64,000 nucleotides of DNA from Moritella sp. (GCF_013215705.1 NZ_JABSQR010000016.1:1-64000); one strand, 5' to 3'; counted from the stretch's first letter, positions 7,437-17,646 are shown. Numbers and translations: made by a program. Notes: generated by a model not told the origin, from the sequence alone.

Positions 7437-10166
7437 GTGTTGGCACAAAATATCCGTTTATGGTTGTTTATTACAATCAGTATTCTGTTGTTTCCTTTGT
7501 ACTTTTTGTATGTGGCCTTACAGCAGAGTGAACAACAACTGGCTTATGAACAGCTGAATCAACATGCCAGCCTAGGGTTTAATACTGCTGAGCGTAACCT
7601 CGATGTCTTGCAGGAACACCTAGTGGCATTGCGCAGTATGATGACCTATCAACCTGAACTCTCTCGCCAACAATTTGATCAGTTTAATGCCCAATCATCG
7701 CTAAGTGGCTACGATATTGTTGTGTACGAATGGATCCCTAAAACCAGCCACCAGCAAGCCCCAGCTTTAATTCGGGAAGCCGTTAATACTGGTATTTTTG
7801 ATTTTCGTTTCAGTCGGGTTGGGTCAGATGAGGTATTTTACCCTATTTATTATTCCGCTTCAGCGCAAATGAATGGCTTATCGCTGGGGATTAATCTAGC
7901 GGATATCGATAGTATTCGTGAGGGGATGATGTTAGCGGCCAAAGATAACAGCCTGCAGTTAGTGATCAGTGAGAATATGGGCGTTGATGAATCGACAACG
8001 CCTGAAGTCCGGTTGTTGTTACCTGTTTTTGTTTTGAATGATCAAGGTGAGGTGGGTCCTGAATTGAGGGGGTATGTGAGTGCGATGACGCACTTCGATG
8101 CTGCGATGCAAATTCTGTTAGGGCCAGTACTAAGCCAGAAGCAGAATCTTGGTTTGGAAATTTACCGTGAAGTCTTGCAAGATACCGAGTTGTTATTTAG
8201 CTCGTTACGCCAACAAACTTCTGAATCTAGATATCGGATTGATTTTACACAAAATTATGCAAATTGGCAGTTACGATATCAGTTTGTTGATTTAAGTCCC
8301 CCTATGCCTTGGTGGTACCTCTCTCGCCCCACGCTAATTGTCACCGGTATTGGCTTAATCATTTTATTGTTTGTCTTGTTGTTGCGTCATACATTATATC
8401 GCCGTATACGTGCTGAAGCACTCGCTAGAGAGAAAACACGTTCGTTAGAATTAGTACAAAATGAATATCACAACTTATTTGAAAAAGTGGTGGAAGGTGT
8501 TTATAGCGCAACCCTTGAAGGACAGTTTTTAAAGGTTAACCCGGCATTAGCTCGTGCTTTTGGTTATGAAGAACCACGGCAGATGCAACAAGCGGTTGAG
8601 CATATTGGTCGGCAGTTACACCGAGAGCATCAATCGTATCAGGTATTTTTACAGACGTTACTAGAGAATAAAGAAGTATTTAACTATGAATGGGAAGGCG
8701 AGGATCGGCACGGGAATACTATCTGGTTGTCAGAAAATGCATATTTAAATACCGCCGATGATGGTTGTGTCGTGTATCAAGGCACCTTGGATGTGATTAC
8801 CGAACGTAAATTTAATGAACAGCAGCTGAACTATCAAGCTAATCACGATGCCTTAACGGGCTTGTTAAATCGAACTGCCTGTCAGAACTTTTTAGAAGAG
8901 TTCCTACAGAATAAACAGTGGGGCGTGGTGCTGTTTATTGATCTTGATGGTTTTAAAAAGATTAATGATGGCTATGGTCATGGCGTTGGCGACTTATTTC
9001 TGCAAGAAACAGCGGACCGATTAAATCAGATTTTACGTAAAAAAGATCGAATTGCTCGCATCGGCGGTGATGAGTTTGTCATTTATTTTGAGGGAGAAAT
9101 GTCTCAACAGACCATCAAACAGCTGGCTGAACGTTTACAGCATGAAGTCACTCGGCCGGTTTTATTAGATGGCTCGTCTATAGCCTTGCAGGTTTCCGCC
9201 AGCATTGGCTTCGCCTTCTTAGGCCCTCACTATCAGCATGCTAGGGATATTTTACGAGACGCGGAGCTGGCCATGTACGAAGTGAAAAAGAACGGTAAGG
9301 CGAACTATCAGGTATTTAGTTTAGCCTTGCATGAACAAGTTCAGCGCCAGATTGAATTTGATGACCTACTACATAGCGCATTGGACAACGATGAATTTAG
9401 TTTATGTTTTCAGCCTGTCGTCTGTTTGAAGGATGCCCGAACTCAAGGTTTTGAGGCCTTGTTACGTTGGTATAATCCTAAATTGGGTCAGGTTTCCCCA
9501 GATCGGTTTATTCCTCTCGCAGAGAAATCTTTGTTGATTCAACCCTTAGGTCTCTGGGTGATTACTCAGGCATTAGCTGGTTTTCGGCGTTTATCTTTGT
9601 TACAGCCCGATGCAGGGCTTTATCTGAATATTAATTTGTCACCGCGTCAATTACAGGATGATCAATTATTACAAGCCTTACCTAGACTGTTAACCGACGC
9701 CAACGTTGTACCAGAGAGTATCCGTTTCGAACTAACAGAAAGTGCCTTGGATATGAATGAGCAAGTGGTGACAGAGCGTTTGTCAGCATTAAGAACGATG
9801 GGTTTTAAAATATACATTGATGATTTTGGTACTGGTTACAGCTCATTAAAGCGCTTGGTTCAGTTTCCGATTGATGGTATTAAAATTGATCGTTCGTTTG
9901 TTGATGGTTTAGAGCAAGACAGCAGTAAGCAGGTAATGGTTGAAGTGATCGTTACTATGGCACGTTTACTCAATTTACAAGTGGTCGCAGAAGGTGTGGA
10001 GACTGAAGCGCAGCGAAAACTTTTGCAGGAGGGGGGTTGTCGATTCGCTCAAGGTTATCTGTTTTCTCGCCCGTTGCCGGAAGTTGAATTGAGTCGACAG
10101 CTTGAAAGTGATACGCGAGTGCTTGACTGTAATCTGCAAAGTGCTTCAACGGACTCATCCAATTAA
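7437..10166 (+). CDS. CHASE-PAS-GGDEF-EAL cyclic-di-GMP enzyme
   Basis: A 909-residue inner-membrane sensor that makes and/or degrades cyclic-di-GMP. TM1 is at residues 8-27. A periplasmic CHASE-like domain follows, with YDIVVYEWIPK as a typical stretch, and TM2 is near residues 295-318. A PAS domain begins near residue 345 (VEGVYSATLEGQFLKVNP). The GGDEF motif is intact at 543-547, and an inhibitory RxxD site (RKKD) stands five residues before it. The EAL domain carries an intact EALL at 673-676 and the motifs ELTESAL and DDFGTGYSSL. Both activities are therefore possible. The start is GTG; a Fur box lies upstream, suggesting iron control. No cognate partner is adjacent. Confidence 0.9.
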   Translation: MLAQNIRLWLFITISILLFPLYFLYVALQQSEQQLAYEQLNQHASLGFNTAERNLDVLQEHLVALRSMMTYQPELSRQQFDQFNAQSSLSGYDIVVYEWIPKTSHQQAPALIREAVNTGIFDFRFSRVGSDEVFYPIYYSASAQMNGLSLGINLADIDSIREGMMLAAKDNSLQLVISENMGVDESTTPEVRLLLPVFVLNDQGEVGPELRGYVSAMTHFDAAMQILLGPVLSQKQNLGLEIYREVLQDTELLFSSLRQQTSESRYRIDFTQNYANWQLRYQFVDLSPPMPWWYLSRPTLIVTGIGLIILLFVLLLRHTLYRRIRAEALAREKTRSLELVQNEYHNLFEKVVEGVYSATLEGQFLKVNPALARAFGYEEPRQMQQAVEHIGRQLHREHQSYQVFLQTLLENKEVFNYEWEGEDRHGNTIWLSENAYLNTADDGCVVYQGTLDVITERKFNEQQLNYQANHDALTGLLNRTACQNFLEEFLQNKQWGVVLFIDLDGFKKINDGYGHGVGDLFLQETADRLNQILRKKDRIARIGGDEFVIYFEGEMSQQTIKQLAERLQHEVTRPVLLDGSSIALQVSASIGFAFLGPHYQHARDILRDAELAMYEVKKNGKANYQVFSLALHEQVQRQIEFDDLLHSALDNDEFSLCFQPVVCLKDARTQGFEALLRWYNPKLGQVSPDRFIPLAEKSLLIQPLGLWVITQALAGFRRLSLLQPDAGLYLNINLSPRQLQDDQLLQALPRLLTDANVVPESIRFELTESALDMNEQVVTERLSALRTMGFKIYIDDFGTGYSSLKRLVQFPIDGIKIDRSFVDGLEQDSSKQVMVEVIVTMARLLNLQVVAEGVETEAQRKLLQEGGCRFAQGYLFSRPLPEVELSRQLESDTRVLDCNLQSASTDSSN

Positions 10167-10209
10167 TTTTCGCCGCAAAAGATTCATTCTCAATTTAAAA
10201 TCCTCTTGA

Positions 10210-10270
10210 ATATCCAATCAAACTGTTTATGATAATAAGAATCATTATCATAAGCAGTTTGATTGGATAT
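10210..10270. promoter_or_regulatory. 61-bp palindrome with central Fur box before fagA-fumC
   Basis: The arms ATATCCAATCAAACTG-T-TTATGATAAT and its mirror differ at one position over 27 bases, with a 7-base centre. The middle, GATAATAAGAATCATTATC at 10231-10249, matches the Fur consensus at 17 of 19 positions by eye. The palindrome ends 3 bases before the ATG at 10274, so it would also fold in the leader RNA and could hide the start. It may also serve as the terminator of the gene before it. Confidence 0.75.
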
Positions 10271-10273
10271 ATT

Positions 10274-10669
10274 ATGAACTTGTCGACATTAAATGTTAAA
10301 ACCAGCTTAGGTGACGACTGCGAGCTTGAATATTATGAGCAACTTGGCAGTGCTATTGAGCATGCTGATTTACCACAACGTCACGACATATTTTTGTCTT
10401 ATTTCCTATTAAGTGATCAGATCGCGGCACCTCTCGATGCCGAACAGCGCTGGACTCTTTATTTAGCACAGCTCGGACTCCTCTTACGTTCAATAAAGAA
10501 TAATCAGCTTCCGAGCCATTGGCGCCGAGCATGTTATGAAGTGCTAAATAAGCCGTTACTCTCACTGCAACGATTAGCGACTACGACAGACAAAAAACGC
10601 CAACTAAATGCTTACTATATACAAATAAATGAACATGTAACCCAGGTATTCAACCTACATCCTTTTTAA
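10274..10669 (+). CDS. FagA-like small protein upstream of fumC
   Basis: A 131-residue soluble protein with no signal peptide and no motif I can assign to a catalytic family. Composition is helix-rich (DAEQRWTLYLAQLGLLLRSI). The ATG at 10274 is preferred because any longer start would lie inside the palindromic Fur operator. Position is the main evidence: in Pseudomonas aeruginosa a Fur-controlled small gene, fagA, stands directly upstream of fumC, and here the same arrangement is seen with a strong Fur box. Its function is unknown in that system too. It could be an unrelated small protein; the label rests on synteny. Confidence 0.55.
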   Translation: MNLSTLNVKTSLGDDCELEYYEQLGSAIEHADLPQRHDIFLSYFLLSDQIAAPLDAEQRWTLYLAQLGLLLRSIKNNQLPSHWRRACYEVLNKPLLSLQRLATTTDKKRQLNAYYIQINEHVTQVFNLHPF

Positions 10670-10740
10670 ATTACGTTAATCGTACGCTAATTCGACGTTA
10701 TTGAATTAGTGCTATTCACCTGATAATTACGGAGACGAAA

Positions 10741-12120
10741 ATGACAAATTTTAGAATAGAAACAGACAGTATGGGCGAACTTGAAGTGCCATCATCGGCT
10801 CTATATGGGGCTCAAACCCAGCGAGCAGTAAATAACTTTCCCATCAGTGGTCAACAATTACCCGTCGGTTTTATTCGCGCCTTAATTCAAATTAAAGCCA
10901 GTGCCGCAGCGGCGAATAAACAGCTTGAATTAGTATCGCCAACTATCGCAGATGCGATCATTTCGGCCTGTAAAGACTTGTCTGAAATGGATGACATGAT
11001 GCAGCATTTTCCGGTTGATGTGTTTCAAACTGGTTCTGGCACTAGCTCGAACATGAACGCGAATGAAGTTATTGCTTATCTTGCGACTAAGATAGCTGGC
11101 GAATCAGTAAGTGCTAACGATCATGTTAACTATGGTCAAAGTAGTAATGATGTTATTCCAAGTACCATCCATGTAAGTGCGGCACTCGCACTGGCCAATC
11201 AGTTGCTACCAGCACTTAATCATTTAGTTAAACTGATAGAAAAAAAAGCACAAAGCGTCGATCATTTTGTTAAAACAGGGCGTACCCATTTAATGGATGC
11301 GATGCCAATTAAAATGAGCCAAAGTCTGCATAGCTGGAGTGCACAAATAAAACAAAATATTGACAATCTAACCGCATTACAACCTGTTATTCAGCGCCTA
11401 GCCCAAGGTGGTACCGCGGTTGGCACTGGCATTAATGCTCACGCCGAATTTAGCCGTGTATTCAATCAACAATTGAGTGCCGCAACAGGTCTTAAATTTA
11501 CCCCAGCGGACAATCTATTTGCATTAATTGGCTCTCAAGATACTGCGGTGGCATTGTCAGGGGCGTTAAAAACGACCGCGGTGTCATTGATGAAAATTGC
11601 GAATGATTTACGCTGGATGAACTCTGGTCCACTGTCGGGTCTTGGCGAGATCGCGCTTGAAGCCTTGCAACCTGGGTCTTCAATTATGCCGGGTAAAGTA
11701 AATCCGGTGATCCCAGAAGCGATGGCGATGGTTTGTGCACAGGTTATCGGTAACGATACTGCGATCACGATTGGTGGACAGTCAGGTAACTTCGAGCTTA
11801 ATGTCATGTTACCTATGATTGCTAACAATTTGCTTAATAGCCTAAATTTACTAAGCAACAACGTGGTGCTATTAGCTGATAAAGCGATTGCGACCTTTGA
11901 AGTACAGCAACAAAACATTGAGCAAGCCTTGGATAAAAATCCAATTTTGGTGACTGCACTTAATCCGATTATTGGTTATCAATTAGCGGCTAAAATTGCC
12001 AAGATAGCCTACAAAGAGCAACGTGCGATTATTGATGTGGCGCTAGAACACACTGAATTATCACGTGAAAAATTGAGTGAGTTACTCAATCCGCTGAAAC
12101 TGACTCAGGGCGGAATATAA
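10741..12120 (+). CDS. fumC: class II fumarate hydratase FumC
   Basis: Fumarase converting fumarate to L-malate in the TCA cycle. At 459 residues it has the usual length for class II, the iron-free tetrameric type. The family signature GSSIMPGKVNPVIPEA is present with the catalytic serine, as are TGSGTSSNMNANEV and the substrate-site GRTHLMDAMPI. It follows the fagA-like gene by 71 bp and a Shine-Dalgarno GGAG precedes the ATG. The upstream Fur operator makes sense: when iron is scarce the cell can replace iron-sulfur fumarases with this one. Confidence 0.95.
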   Translation: MTNFRIETDSMGELEVPSSALYGAQTQRAVNNFPISGQQLPVGFIRALIQIKASAAAANKQLELVSPTIADAIISACKDLSEMDDMMQHFPVDVFQTGSGTSSNMNANEVIAYLATKIAGESVSANDHVNYGQSSNDVIPSTIHVSAALALANQLLPALNHLVKLIEKKAQSVDHFVKTGRTHLMDAMPIKMSQSLHSWSAQIKQNIDNLTALQPVIQRLAQGGTAVGTGINAHAEFSRVFNQQLSAATGLKFTPADNLFALIGSQDTAVALSGALKTTAVSLMKIANDLRWMNSGPLSGLGEIALEALQPGSSIMPGKVNPVIPEAMAMVCAQVIGNDTAITIGGQSGNFELNVMLPMIANNLLNSLNLLSNNVVLLADKAIATFEVQQQNIEQALDKNPILVTALNPIIGYQLAAKIAKIAYKEQRAIIDVALEHTELSREKLSELLNPLKLTQGGI

Positions 12121-12277
12121 CTTTCGATCACCCCCCATGTTAGCGCTGGAGGGATGTGCTCTATGCTTATTATCTTGAGTGATTAATTTATCCAAATCGC
12201 CGCTTTATACTATCATTAATTATGTTGATTTAAGTTGTACAGTTTGAAATTAGCGTTAAATATGAAAGGTATAAAGG

Positions 12278-12814
12278 ATGTTTTTAGATACAAATAAGAC
12301 CCAGTTAAGATCGCTTGATATTAATGATAGTGCGGAATTTTATGCGTGGTCATGCGATCGTGAAGTTACTCAGTTTAGTCTATCTGCGTATGCATATCCC
12401 CAGTCTAAAGCTGATATTTCAACCTGGTTGTCAGGTATTAACGCAAATAAAACATGCGTGTCATTTGGTATTTGCAGTGTTGAAACGGATAAACTGATTG
12501 GTTATGCAGGCATCGCGTCAATCAGTTCGCTCAATCGCTCAGGTGAATATTTTATCCTCATTGGTAATAAAGCGTATTGGGGTGACGGTATTGGTACTGA
12601 AGTAACCAAGGTGATCACCGATTATGGTTTTAATACGCTAGGTCTACATCGCATTGAATTAACTGCTTATGCTAATAACCCCGGGGCCATCCGCGCGTAT
12701 GAGAATGCCGGTTATATGCATGAAGGGTTGAAGAAACAAGCGGGTTTCCGCAATGGTGAGTTTATCGACAAAATCATGATGGCAATACTTGCACCCGACT
12801 GGCAAGGTATTTGA
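12278..12814 (+). CDS. GNAT acetyltransferase, RimJ/RimL type
   Basis: A 178-residue acetyl-CoA-dependent N-acetyltransferase. The N-terminal strand LRSLDINDSAEFYAW, the acetyl-CoA loop region YWGDGIGTEVTKVITDYGF, the RIELTAYANNPGAIRAYENA stretch and the closing AGYMHEGLKKQAGFRNGEF are standard for the RimJ/RimL/SpeG branch. The Q/R-x-x-G-x-G/A loop is present as GDGIGT. The substrate cannot be read from the sequence. It stands alone after fumC. Short stretches on either side, 12121-12277 and 12815-13085, show no intact gene. Confidence 0.82.
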   Translation: MFLDTNKTQLRSLDINDSAEFYAWSCDREVTQFSLSAYAYPQSKADISTWLSGINANKTCVSFGICSVETDKLIGYAGIASISSLNRSGEYFILIGNKAYWGDGIGTEVTKVITDYGFNTLGLHRIELTAYANNPGAIRAYENAGYMHEGLKKQAGFRNGEFIDKIMMAILAPDWQGI

Positions 12815-13085
12815 TTGTTGTTTAACTCTCGAATTCAGCAATTAACAAGTCAATGAAACACCGTGATGTTTTAGGGAAATAACGATAATGAGGGTAGTTA
12901 CTGTGTTGTGCGGATCCTGCTGCCATTGATGGTGAAGATGTTGTTCGTATTAAGCTTGAGCAGTAAGGGGGGGGCGTTAGTTTTAGTTTATGTTCTTGAG
13001 CTCTATAGTTTATCGAGATAGTATAAAATGACAAATAAGCGAGTATCGAGTGACTGACTCAAATAGATAGCATTGGGGAAAAATT

Positions 13086-13943
13086 ATGGAAAGCGAATAC
13101 AGTCCACCAACAGTTTGGACTAACGATGAAGACAGTGGCGGTGCTTGGGCATCAATAAATCGTCCTGTGTCAGGCGCAACTCACGACAAAGCATTACCTA
13201 TCGGAACTCATCCCTTACAGCTTTATTCATTGGCAACGCCCAATGGCCAAAAAGTAACCATCATGCTGGAAGAGCTATTAGCCTTGGGCGTGACTGAAGC
13301 GGAATATGATGCTCATGTTATTAACATTGGTGAGGGCGAACAGTTTTCATCCGGCTTTGTTGGTATTAATCCCAATTCAAAAATTCCTGCATTAGTGGAC
13401 CACTCTGGTAATACGCCAATCGAAGTATTTGAATCGGGTGCTATCTTGCTTTACCTTGCGGATAAGTTCGGCCATTTATTACCGAAAGATATCGCCAAAC
13501 GCACAACAGTATTGAATTGGCTATTTTGGTTACAAGGTTCAGCACCTTATTTAGGTGGTGGCTTCGGTCATTTCTATGCTTACGCACCAGCAAAATTTGA
13601 ATATCCAATTAACCGTTTCACGATGGAAGTTAAGCGTCAACTCGACTTGTTAGACAAGCAACTTGCCGCTAATAAGTTTATAGCCGGTGATGAATATAGT
13701 ATTGCCGATATTGCGATTTGGTCTTGGTATGGCAATTTGGTGCTTGGTAAGGTATATGATGCTGCGGAATTTTTAGATGCTGCAAGTTATAAGCACCTAC
13801 TGCGTTGGGCTCAGGATATCGCTGAGCGTCCTGCTGTGCAGCGTGGCCGCATTGTCAATCGTACATCAGGTGAAGCATGGGAAGCGTTAAGTGAGCGCCA
13901 TAGTGCTGCTGATATTGATAATGTGTTGAAGCTTAAACCTTAG
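13086..13943 (+). CDS. yghU: glutathione S-transferase-like disulfide reductase YghU
   Basis: A cytoplasmic 285-residue member of the Nu-class GST family. The thioredoxin-fold domain begins near residue 40 (LQLYSLATPNGQKVTIMLEE) with the glutathione site NPNSKIPALVD and the VFESGAILLYLADK stretch. The C-terminal helical domain follows (YSIADIAIWSWYG). E. coli YghU binds two glutathiones and reduces disulfide bonds. The long N-terminal extension (about 38 residues, YSPPTVWTNDEDSGGAWASI) is characteristic of YghU. A clear inverted repeat follows the stop. Confidence 0.9.
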   Translation: MESEYSPPTVWTNDEDSGGAWASINRPVSGATHDKALPIGTHPLQLYSLATPNGQKVTIMLEELLALGVTEAEYDAHVINIGEGEQFSSGFVGINPNSKIPALVDHSGNTPIEVFESGAILLYLADKFGHLLPKDIAKRTTVLNWLFWLQGSAPYLGGGFGHFYAYAPAKFEYPINRFTMEVKRQLDLLDKQLAANKFIAGDEYSIADIAIWSWYGNLVLGKVYDAAEFLDAASYKHLLRWAQDIAERPAVQRGRIVNRTSGEAWEALSERHSAADIDNVLKLKP

Positions 13944-13950
13944 TGGTTAT

Positions 13951-13985
13951 ACTTTAAATGCCATACAAAATATGGCATTTAAAGT
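13951..13985. terminator. hairpin after yghU
   Basis: A perfect 15-bp inverted repeat, ACTTTAAATGCCATA then TATGGCATTTAAAGT, with a 5-base loop, starts 8 bases after the yghU stop. There is no long T run, so it is terminator-like rather than a textbook terminator. It separates yghU from the convergent membrane gene. Confidence 0.6.
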
Positions 13986-14027
13986 AAATGATTTGATTAG
14001 GCAAGGCTCGTAAAAATAGGGGGAGGG

Positions 14028-14438
14028 TTAAGCCCCGCCATTATGAAAATATTCAATGTATATTAGTAGTAAGATCATTAAACCAACACCACATACTATT
14101 ATTGAAATTAACCCTGCTAGCCAGACCATCGCGGCGCAAAAGTACCATTTTGGCACATAGTCACGAATTGCAGTCATCTCTCTTTTATAATATCGCTTTG
14201 GCCCTGCTAATGCGTAAACATAGATTAACATTTTAAAATGGGTCAAAGGGAAATTGGCATAAAAAGCTTGCTCCCCAACTGAAAAGTGCGGTGATTTAAA
14301 GTAACGTTCGTTCAGGCTTTTTGGGCATATCCATGTCAATATCATTAAAACCACTAGCCAGGGCGGAAATGCGAGCATTGAGTAAAGAAAGATATCGATA
14401 TAAATATCCAGAGTATCTTGTGATAGCATCATGAGCAT
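14028..14438 (-). CDS. small membrane protein, unknown
   Basis: A 136-residue protein I do not recognise. Hydrophobic segments are seen at about residues 15-35 (FLYSMLAFPPWLVVLMILTW) and 100-127 (AAMVWLAGLISIIVCGVGLM), with a basic middle loop (LAGPKRYYKREMTAIRDYVP). Two inner-membrane helices and a cytoplasmic or periplasmic loop are therefore likely. The ATG follows a GGAG-like ribosome site. It stands alone between convergent yghU and the chemoreceptor gene. No conserved motif allows a function. Confidence 0.55.
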   Translation of the reverse strand: MLMMLSQDTLDIYIDIFLYSMLAFPPWLVVLMILTWICPKSLNERYFKSPHFSVGEQAFYANFPLTHFKMLIYVYALAGPKRYYKREMTAIRDYVPKWYFCAAMVWLAGLISIIVCGVGLMILLLIYIEYFHNGGA

Positions 14439-14666
14439 ACAGCTCCTATCTTAAGGTTTTTAACTAGGTCAACGCCGTTTCCTCTAGCGTTATTAAACCC
14501 TAATGATACGCGATAAGAATGATGTGAAAGTATGAAAAAATAACTAAATCAATGTGATGGCAGTAATCGTTTTAGCATAAAATCAAGTGTCAACTAGGCA
14601 TGCTAAATAAGCAGCTTGCAGCTCACTATGTCGCTATAACTTAAGGTTGAGTTGTTACATGGTGAT

Positions 14667-14703
14667 GACAATCACCAGCCAAACAATGGAGCTGGTGATA
14701 GTC
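14667..14703 (-). terminator. hairpin after the chemoreceptor gene
   Basis: GACAATCACCAGC and GCTGGTGATAGTC form 13-bp arms with one mismatch around an 11-base loop, 30 bases after the chemoreceptor stop (minus strand). No T run follows, so the call is tentative. The rest of the 294-bp gap 14439-14732 shows nothing else. Confidence 0.45.
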
Positions 14704-14732
14704 ACTATTATTTCTATTCGTTAGAACCGATA

Positions 14733-16856
14733 CTAATCAACCTTAAACTGACCAACCAATACTTGTTGTTGTGATGATAATTTGGCAATCGTCTGACCGA
14801 CTTTTTCAGCCTCGGTAGACTGATCTAAAATTGATTGGCTTAAGTCGCGGATATTAGCGACATTCACATTCACTTCTGTTGATACAGTCTTCTGCTCACT
14901 AGCGGCGTTCACTATTTCACTATTCATCATCTGAATATCAGCCACAAACGATGAGATATCCGCTAAGCTGCTCACTGCTTTTTTAACTTGTGTGGCGGTT
15001 TCAAGAGCAAGGTGGTTACCTTCTGATATCGCGGTTGTCACACTGCGCGTGCCGTTTTGTAGATCTTCGATGACCACGCGAATTTGATCGACAGAGTCAT
15101 GAGTACGACTTGCAAGTTGTCTCACTTCATCGGCAACTACTGCAAAACCTCGACCTTGTTCACCAGCTCTTGCTGCTTCAATGGCCGCATTCAGTGCCAG
15201 CAGGTTAGTTTGTTCCGAAATCCCTTCAATCACTGACAATATGGCACTAATGTTACCGCCATTTTTTTCTAGCTCGTTAGCAATTGGCACCGCCATCGCC
15301 ATTCTTTCGACCAACTCTTGCATGGTATCTGCCGATTGTTGTACGATTGCTTGACCACTTTGCGCTGATTGCTCTGCTTGACTGGCCATTTCAGCGGCTC
15401 TGTCTGCATTGGCTAATACTAACGCTGATGTTTGTGTCATCTCTTCAGAAGCGGTAGCAACCATGTCAACTTCTCTAAATTGTGATTCGCTACTTTGACG
15501 TGATTGTAGTGCAATTTTTTCAGCTTGTTTCGACGTTTTACTCATGACATCAGAGGTTTCAATTACATCTTTTATTGTGCCTTGGATCTTATCTAAAAAG
15601 CGGTTGAACCAAATCGCGAGTTCGCCAATCTCATCAGCGGTTCGCACATCTAGGCGTTGGGTTAAATCACCTTCACCTGTTGCGATATCTTGTAAACGGC
15701 TGGCGACAGCTTTAATTGGCGCAACTAATTGGACTGCTGCAAACCAGATAATAACTAAGCCGAATAGGGTGACAATAACGCCAGTGATGATTTGAACCTT
15801 GAGGCTTTCAGCTGCTTGAACTTCCATGAGTTGATTTAACGCGAGGGCATCAGCCATCACGTTTTTTCTTGGCATCGTAATGACAACGCCCCAGTTGACG
15901 GCATTTAGTTTAATCGGCATGAACACAGTTAAAGACTGCTGATCCTTGCTCCATTGTGATTGCGTTACGCCATCAACTAGCCATTGTTTTAATTGTGGAT
16001 CGGTAATTTGTGACCCAATCGCTGAATCATTACCATCGGTTGCAATCAACTGACCGTTATTACTGATAATCTGCACTGTACCTGCACCAGAGAACAAGGC
16101 TTGGTCAGCGCGCAATGCATATTGTTGTAGTACGTTGATTTTTAGGTCAATCCCCGTAACACCAATTATTTCACCGTCTTTACGCAGTGGTACTGTAATG
16201 GTGCTGATTAACTGAGAAGCACCGTTTTCATTGTATAAGTAAGGTTCGATGACACACGTGCGGTTATTGACAGTGCTACAGCTATACCAGAAGTTGTTTG
16301 CTTGTCCACTGACTGCCAGCGATGTGTTGTTGATCTGCCGTTCATTTTTAATCGTGAGCGTCGGTTCATTTTGACTGTTTTTATACCAATACGCAGAAAA
16401 ACGGCCTTTATCATTGGAACTGACATAATCGGCGTTAGCGTAATTACCGTCTTCACCATCGAGCATATCAGGCAGAAAGGTAGTAAATGCGGCGTGCATA
16501 TTATCGAAGTTTTGTACTGAACGTTTTAACAATTCAGAGACTGAATTACGCAGTTGGTCACTACTGGTAAAGTTTTCTTCAGCATTATACTGCAAGAAGG
16601 CGATACTCTCGGCGAGCATTTCTGCACGGTATGTTGCTTCATCTAAATATTTTTGCACGATAGAAGCTTGTGTATTGGCTTCGCTCATGAGTAATTGTTC
16701 GGACTTTTCACCAACAGAATTGCTGGTTTGGATCTGAATGATGTCTTGATTGGAAGTTGATGATGAAAGTGTAAAACTGATTAATGATATTGCGACAAGC
16801 AAAATGCAACATCCAGAAAGCAAAGTTATCTTCCATTGAACTGATAACGAACCCAT
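14733..16856 (-). CDS. methyl-accepting chemotaxis protein with dCache sensor
   Basis: A 707-residue inner-membrane chemoreceptor. TM1 lies near the start ([19 protein letters not shown]), then a large periplasmic double-Cache sensor of about 330 residues, in which FSAYWYKN and [15 protein letters not shown] are typical. TM2 is [20 protein letters not shown], followed by a HAMP linker and a long cytoplasmic signalling domain with the hairpin tip [20 protein letters not shown]. The ATG at 16856 is chosen because AAAGGGA precedes it; an upstream ATG at 16910 lacks a ribosome site. The ligand is unknown; dCache sensors often bind amino acids or amines. No chemotaxis partners are adjacent. Confidence 0.92.
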   Translation of the reverse strand: MGSLSVQWKITLLSGCCILLVAISLISFTLSSSTSNQDIIQIQTSNSVGEKSEQLLMSEANTQASIVQKYLDEATYRAEMLAESIAFLQYNAEENFTSSDQLRNSVSELLKRSVQNFDNMHAAFTTFLPDMLDGEDGNYANADYVSSNDKGRFSAYWYKNSQNEPTLTIKNERQINNTSLAVSGQANNFWYSCSTVNNRTCVIEPYLYNENGASQLISTITVPLRKDGEIIGVTGIDLKINVLQQYALRADQALFSGAGTVQIISNNGQLIATDGNDSAIGSQITDPQLKQWLVDGVTQSQWSKDQQSLTVFMPIKLNAVNWGVVITMPRKNVMADALALNQLMEVQAAESLKVQIITGVIVTLFGLVIIWFAAVQLVAPIKAVASRLQDIATGEGDLTQRLDVRTADEIGELAIWFNRFLDKIQGTIKDVIETSDVMSKTSKQAEKIALQSRQSSESQFREVDMVATASEEMTQTSALVLANADRAAEMASQAEQSAQSGQAIVQQSADTMQELVERMAMAVPIANELEKNGGNISAILSVIEGISEQTNLLALNAAIEAARAGEQGRGFAVVADEVRQLASRTHDSVDQIRVVIEDLQNGTRSVTTAISEGNHLALETATQVKKAVSSLADISSFVADIQMMNSEIVNAASEQKTVSTEVNVNVANIRDLSQSILDQSTEAEKVGQTIAKLSSQQQVLVGQFKVD

Positions 16857-17241
16857 TATAATTCCCTTTAATACCCTAATATAGTTACTGATGTTAGATT
16901 TATATGTCACACAAACATCAGACTAATGTTTTAAATATGTTTATATCAAGTTAATGCGAAATAATAAAGTGTTACAAGAAAATTAAAAGGGTATTGTTTG
17001 GAGTCGTAGGTTGCATCTAAGGCTAAAGTGCCATTTAGATCACCATTATTTTTTTGTGTATTGTTAGTAATAGAAGGGTGAACTTACTGCGATAATCTTG
17101 TTGGAAAACACGAGCTAATCACAGAATGTCAGTAAATAAAAGGGTCGGCATAATTACTGATGGGCGTTTTATTTAGCCGTGACTAGAATTAGAACGACTG
17201 AGTCTATTTATAGTCTTTAACTACAATGTGAGGGTTTGTTA
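16857..17241. other. intergenic, divergent promoters
   Basis: A 385-bp gap between the chemoreceptor and the divergent lipoprotein gene. It must carry both promoters. I see no gene, no tRNA and no convincing operator in it. Confidence 0.5.
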
Positions 17242-17568
17242 ATGAAAGTGGTCAAAGTATTAAGTACTATTTTGTTGTCGTCGGTAATTTTAGTCGGTTG
17301 TTCGGGAACATCGATGAAAACGCAAAATCTAGACGAGAGTGAATACACTGTCATTGGACCCGGTTCTGCTACTGCCACGGGTATCATGTTATTTAACTTC
17401 ATCCCAATCCAACAGAATGACCGTTTTGTTCGCGCCCAAAATGCAGCAATTGCCACGCAAGGCGGTGACGCACTGATTAATGTCGAAGTCCAAGAAGATT
17501 GGTTTTGGGCATGGGTATTGAATGGTTATCAGACTACAGTATCTGGTGATGTCGTTAAGTTAAAGTGA
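17242..17568 (+). CDS. small TRL-like lipoprotein
   Basis: A 108-residue predicted lipoprotein. The signal is MKVVKVLSTILLSSVILVGC, with the lipobox LVGC and the lipid-carrying Cys at residue 20. The ATG at 17242 is chosen over an upstream TTG because GTGAGGG precedes it with good spacing. The mature part has GIMLFNFIPIQQNDRFVRAQ then IATQGGDALINVEVQEDWFW, which resembles the TRL-like family, whose role is unknown; this family call is tentative. It is monocistronic and followed by a strong terminator. Confidence 0.7.
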   Translation: MKVVKVLSTILLSSVILVGCSGTSMKTQNLDESEYTVIGPGSATATGIMLFNFIPIQQNDRFVRAQNAAIATQGGDALINVEVQEDWFWAWVLNGYQTTVSGDVVKLK

Positions 17569-17646
17569 GCGCGGTATTGAGCGTCCAGCGTGTCTTCACT
17601 TGATTATTACTCTGCTATACGGTTATCTCTTTTACAGTCAGTTAGC

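Noticed and set aside
12822-13034. A 70-residue minus-strand frame, and a plus-strand stretch reading ADPAAIDGEDVVRIKLEQ
   Set aside because: The minus frame has no ribosome site or similarity. The plus stretch looks protein-like but is only 22 codons after a stop, too short to name as a remnant.
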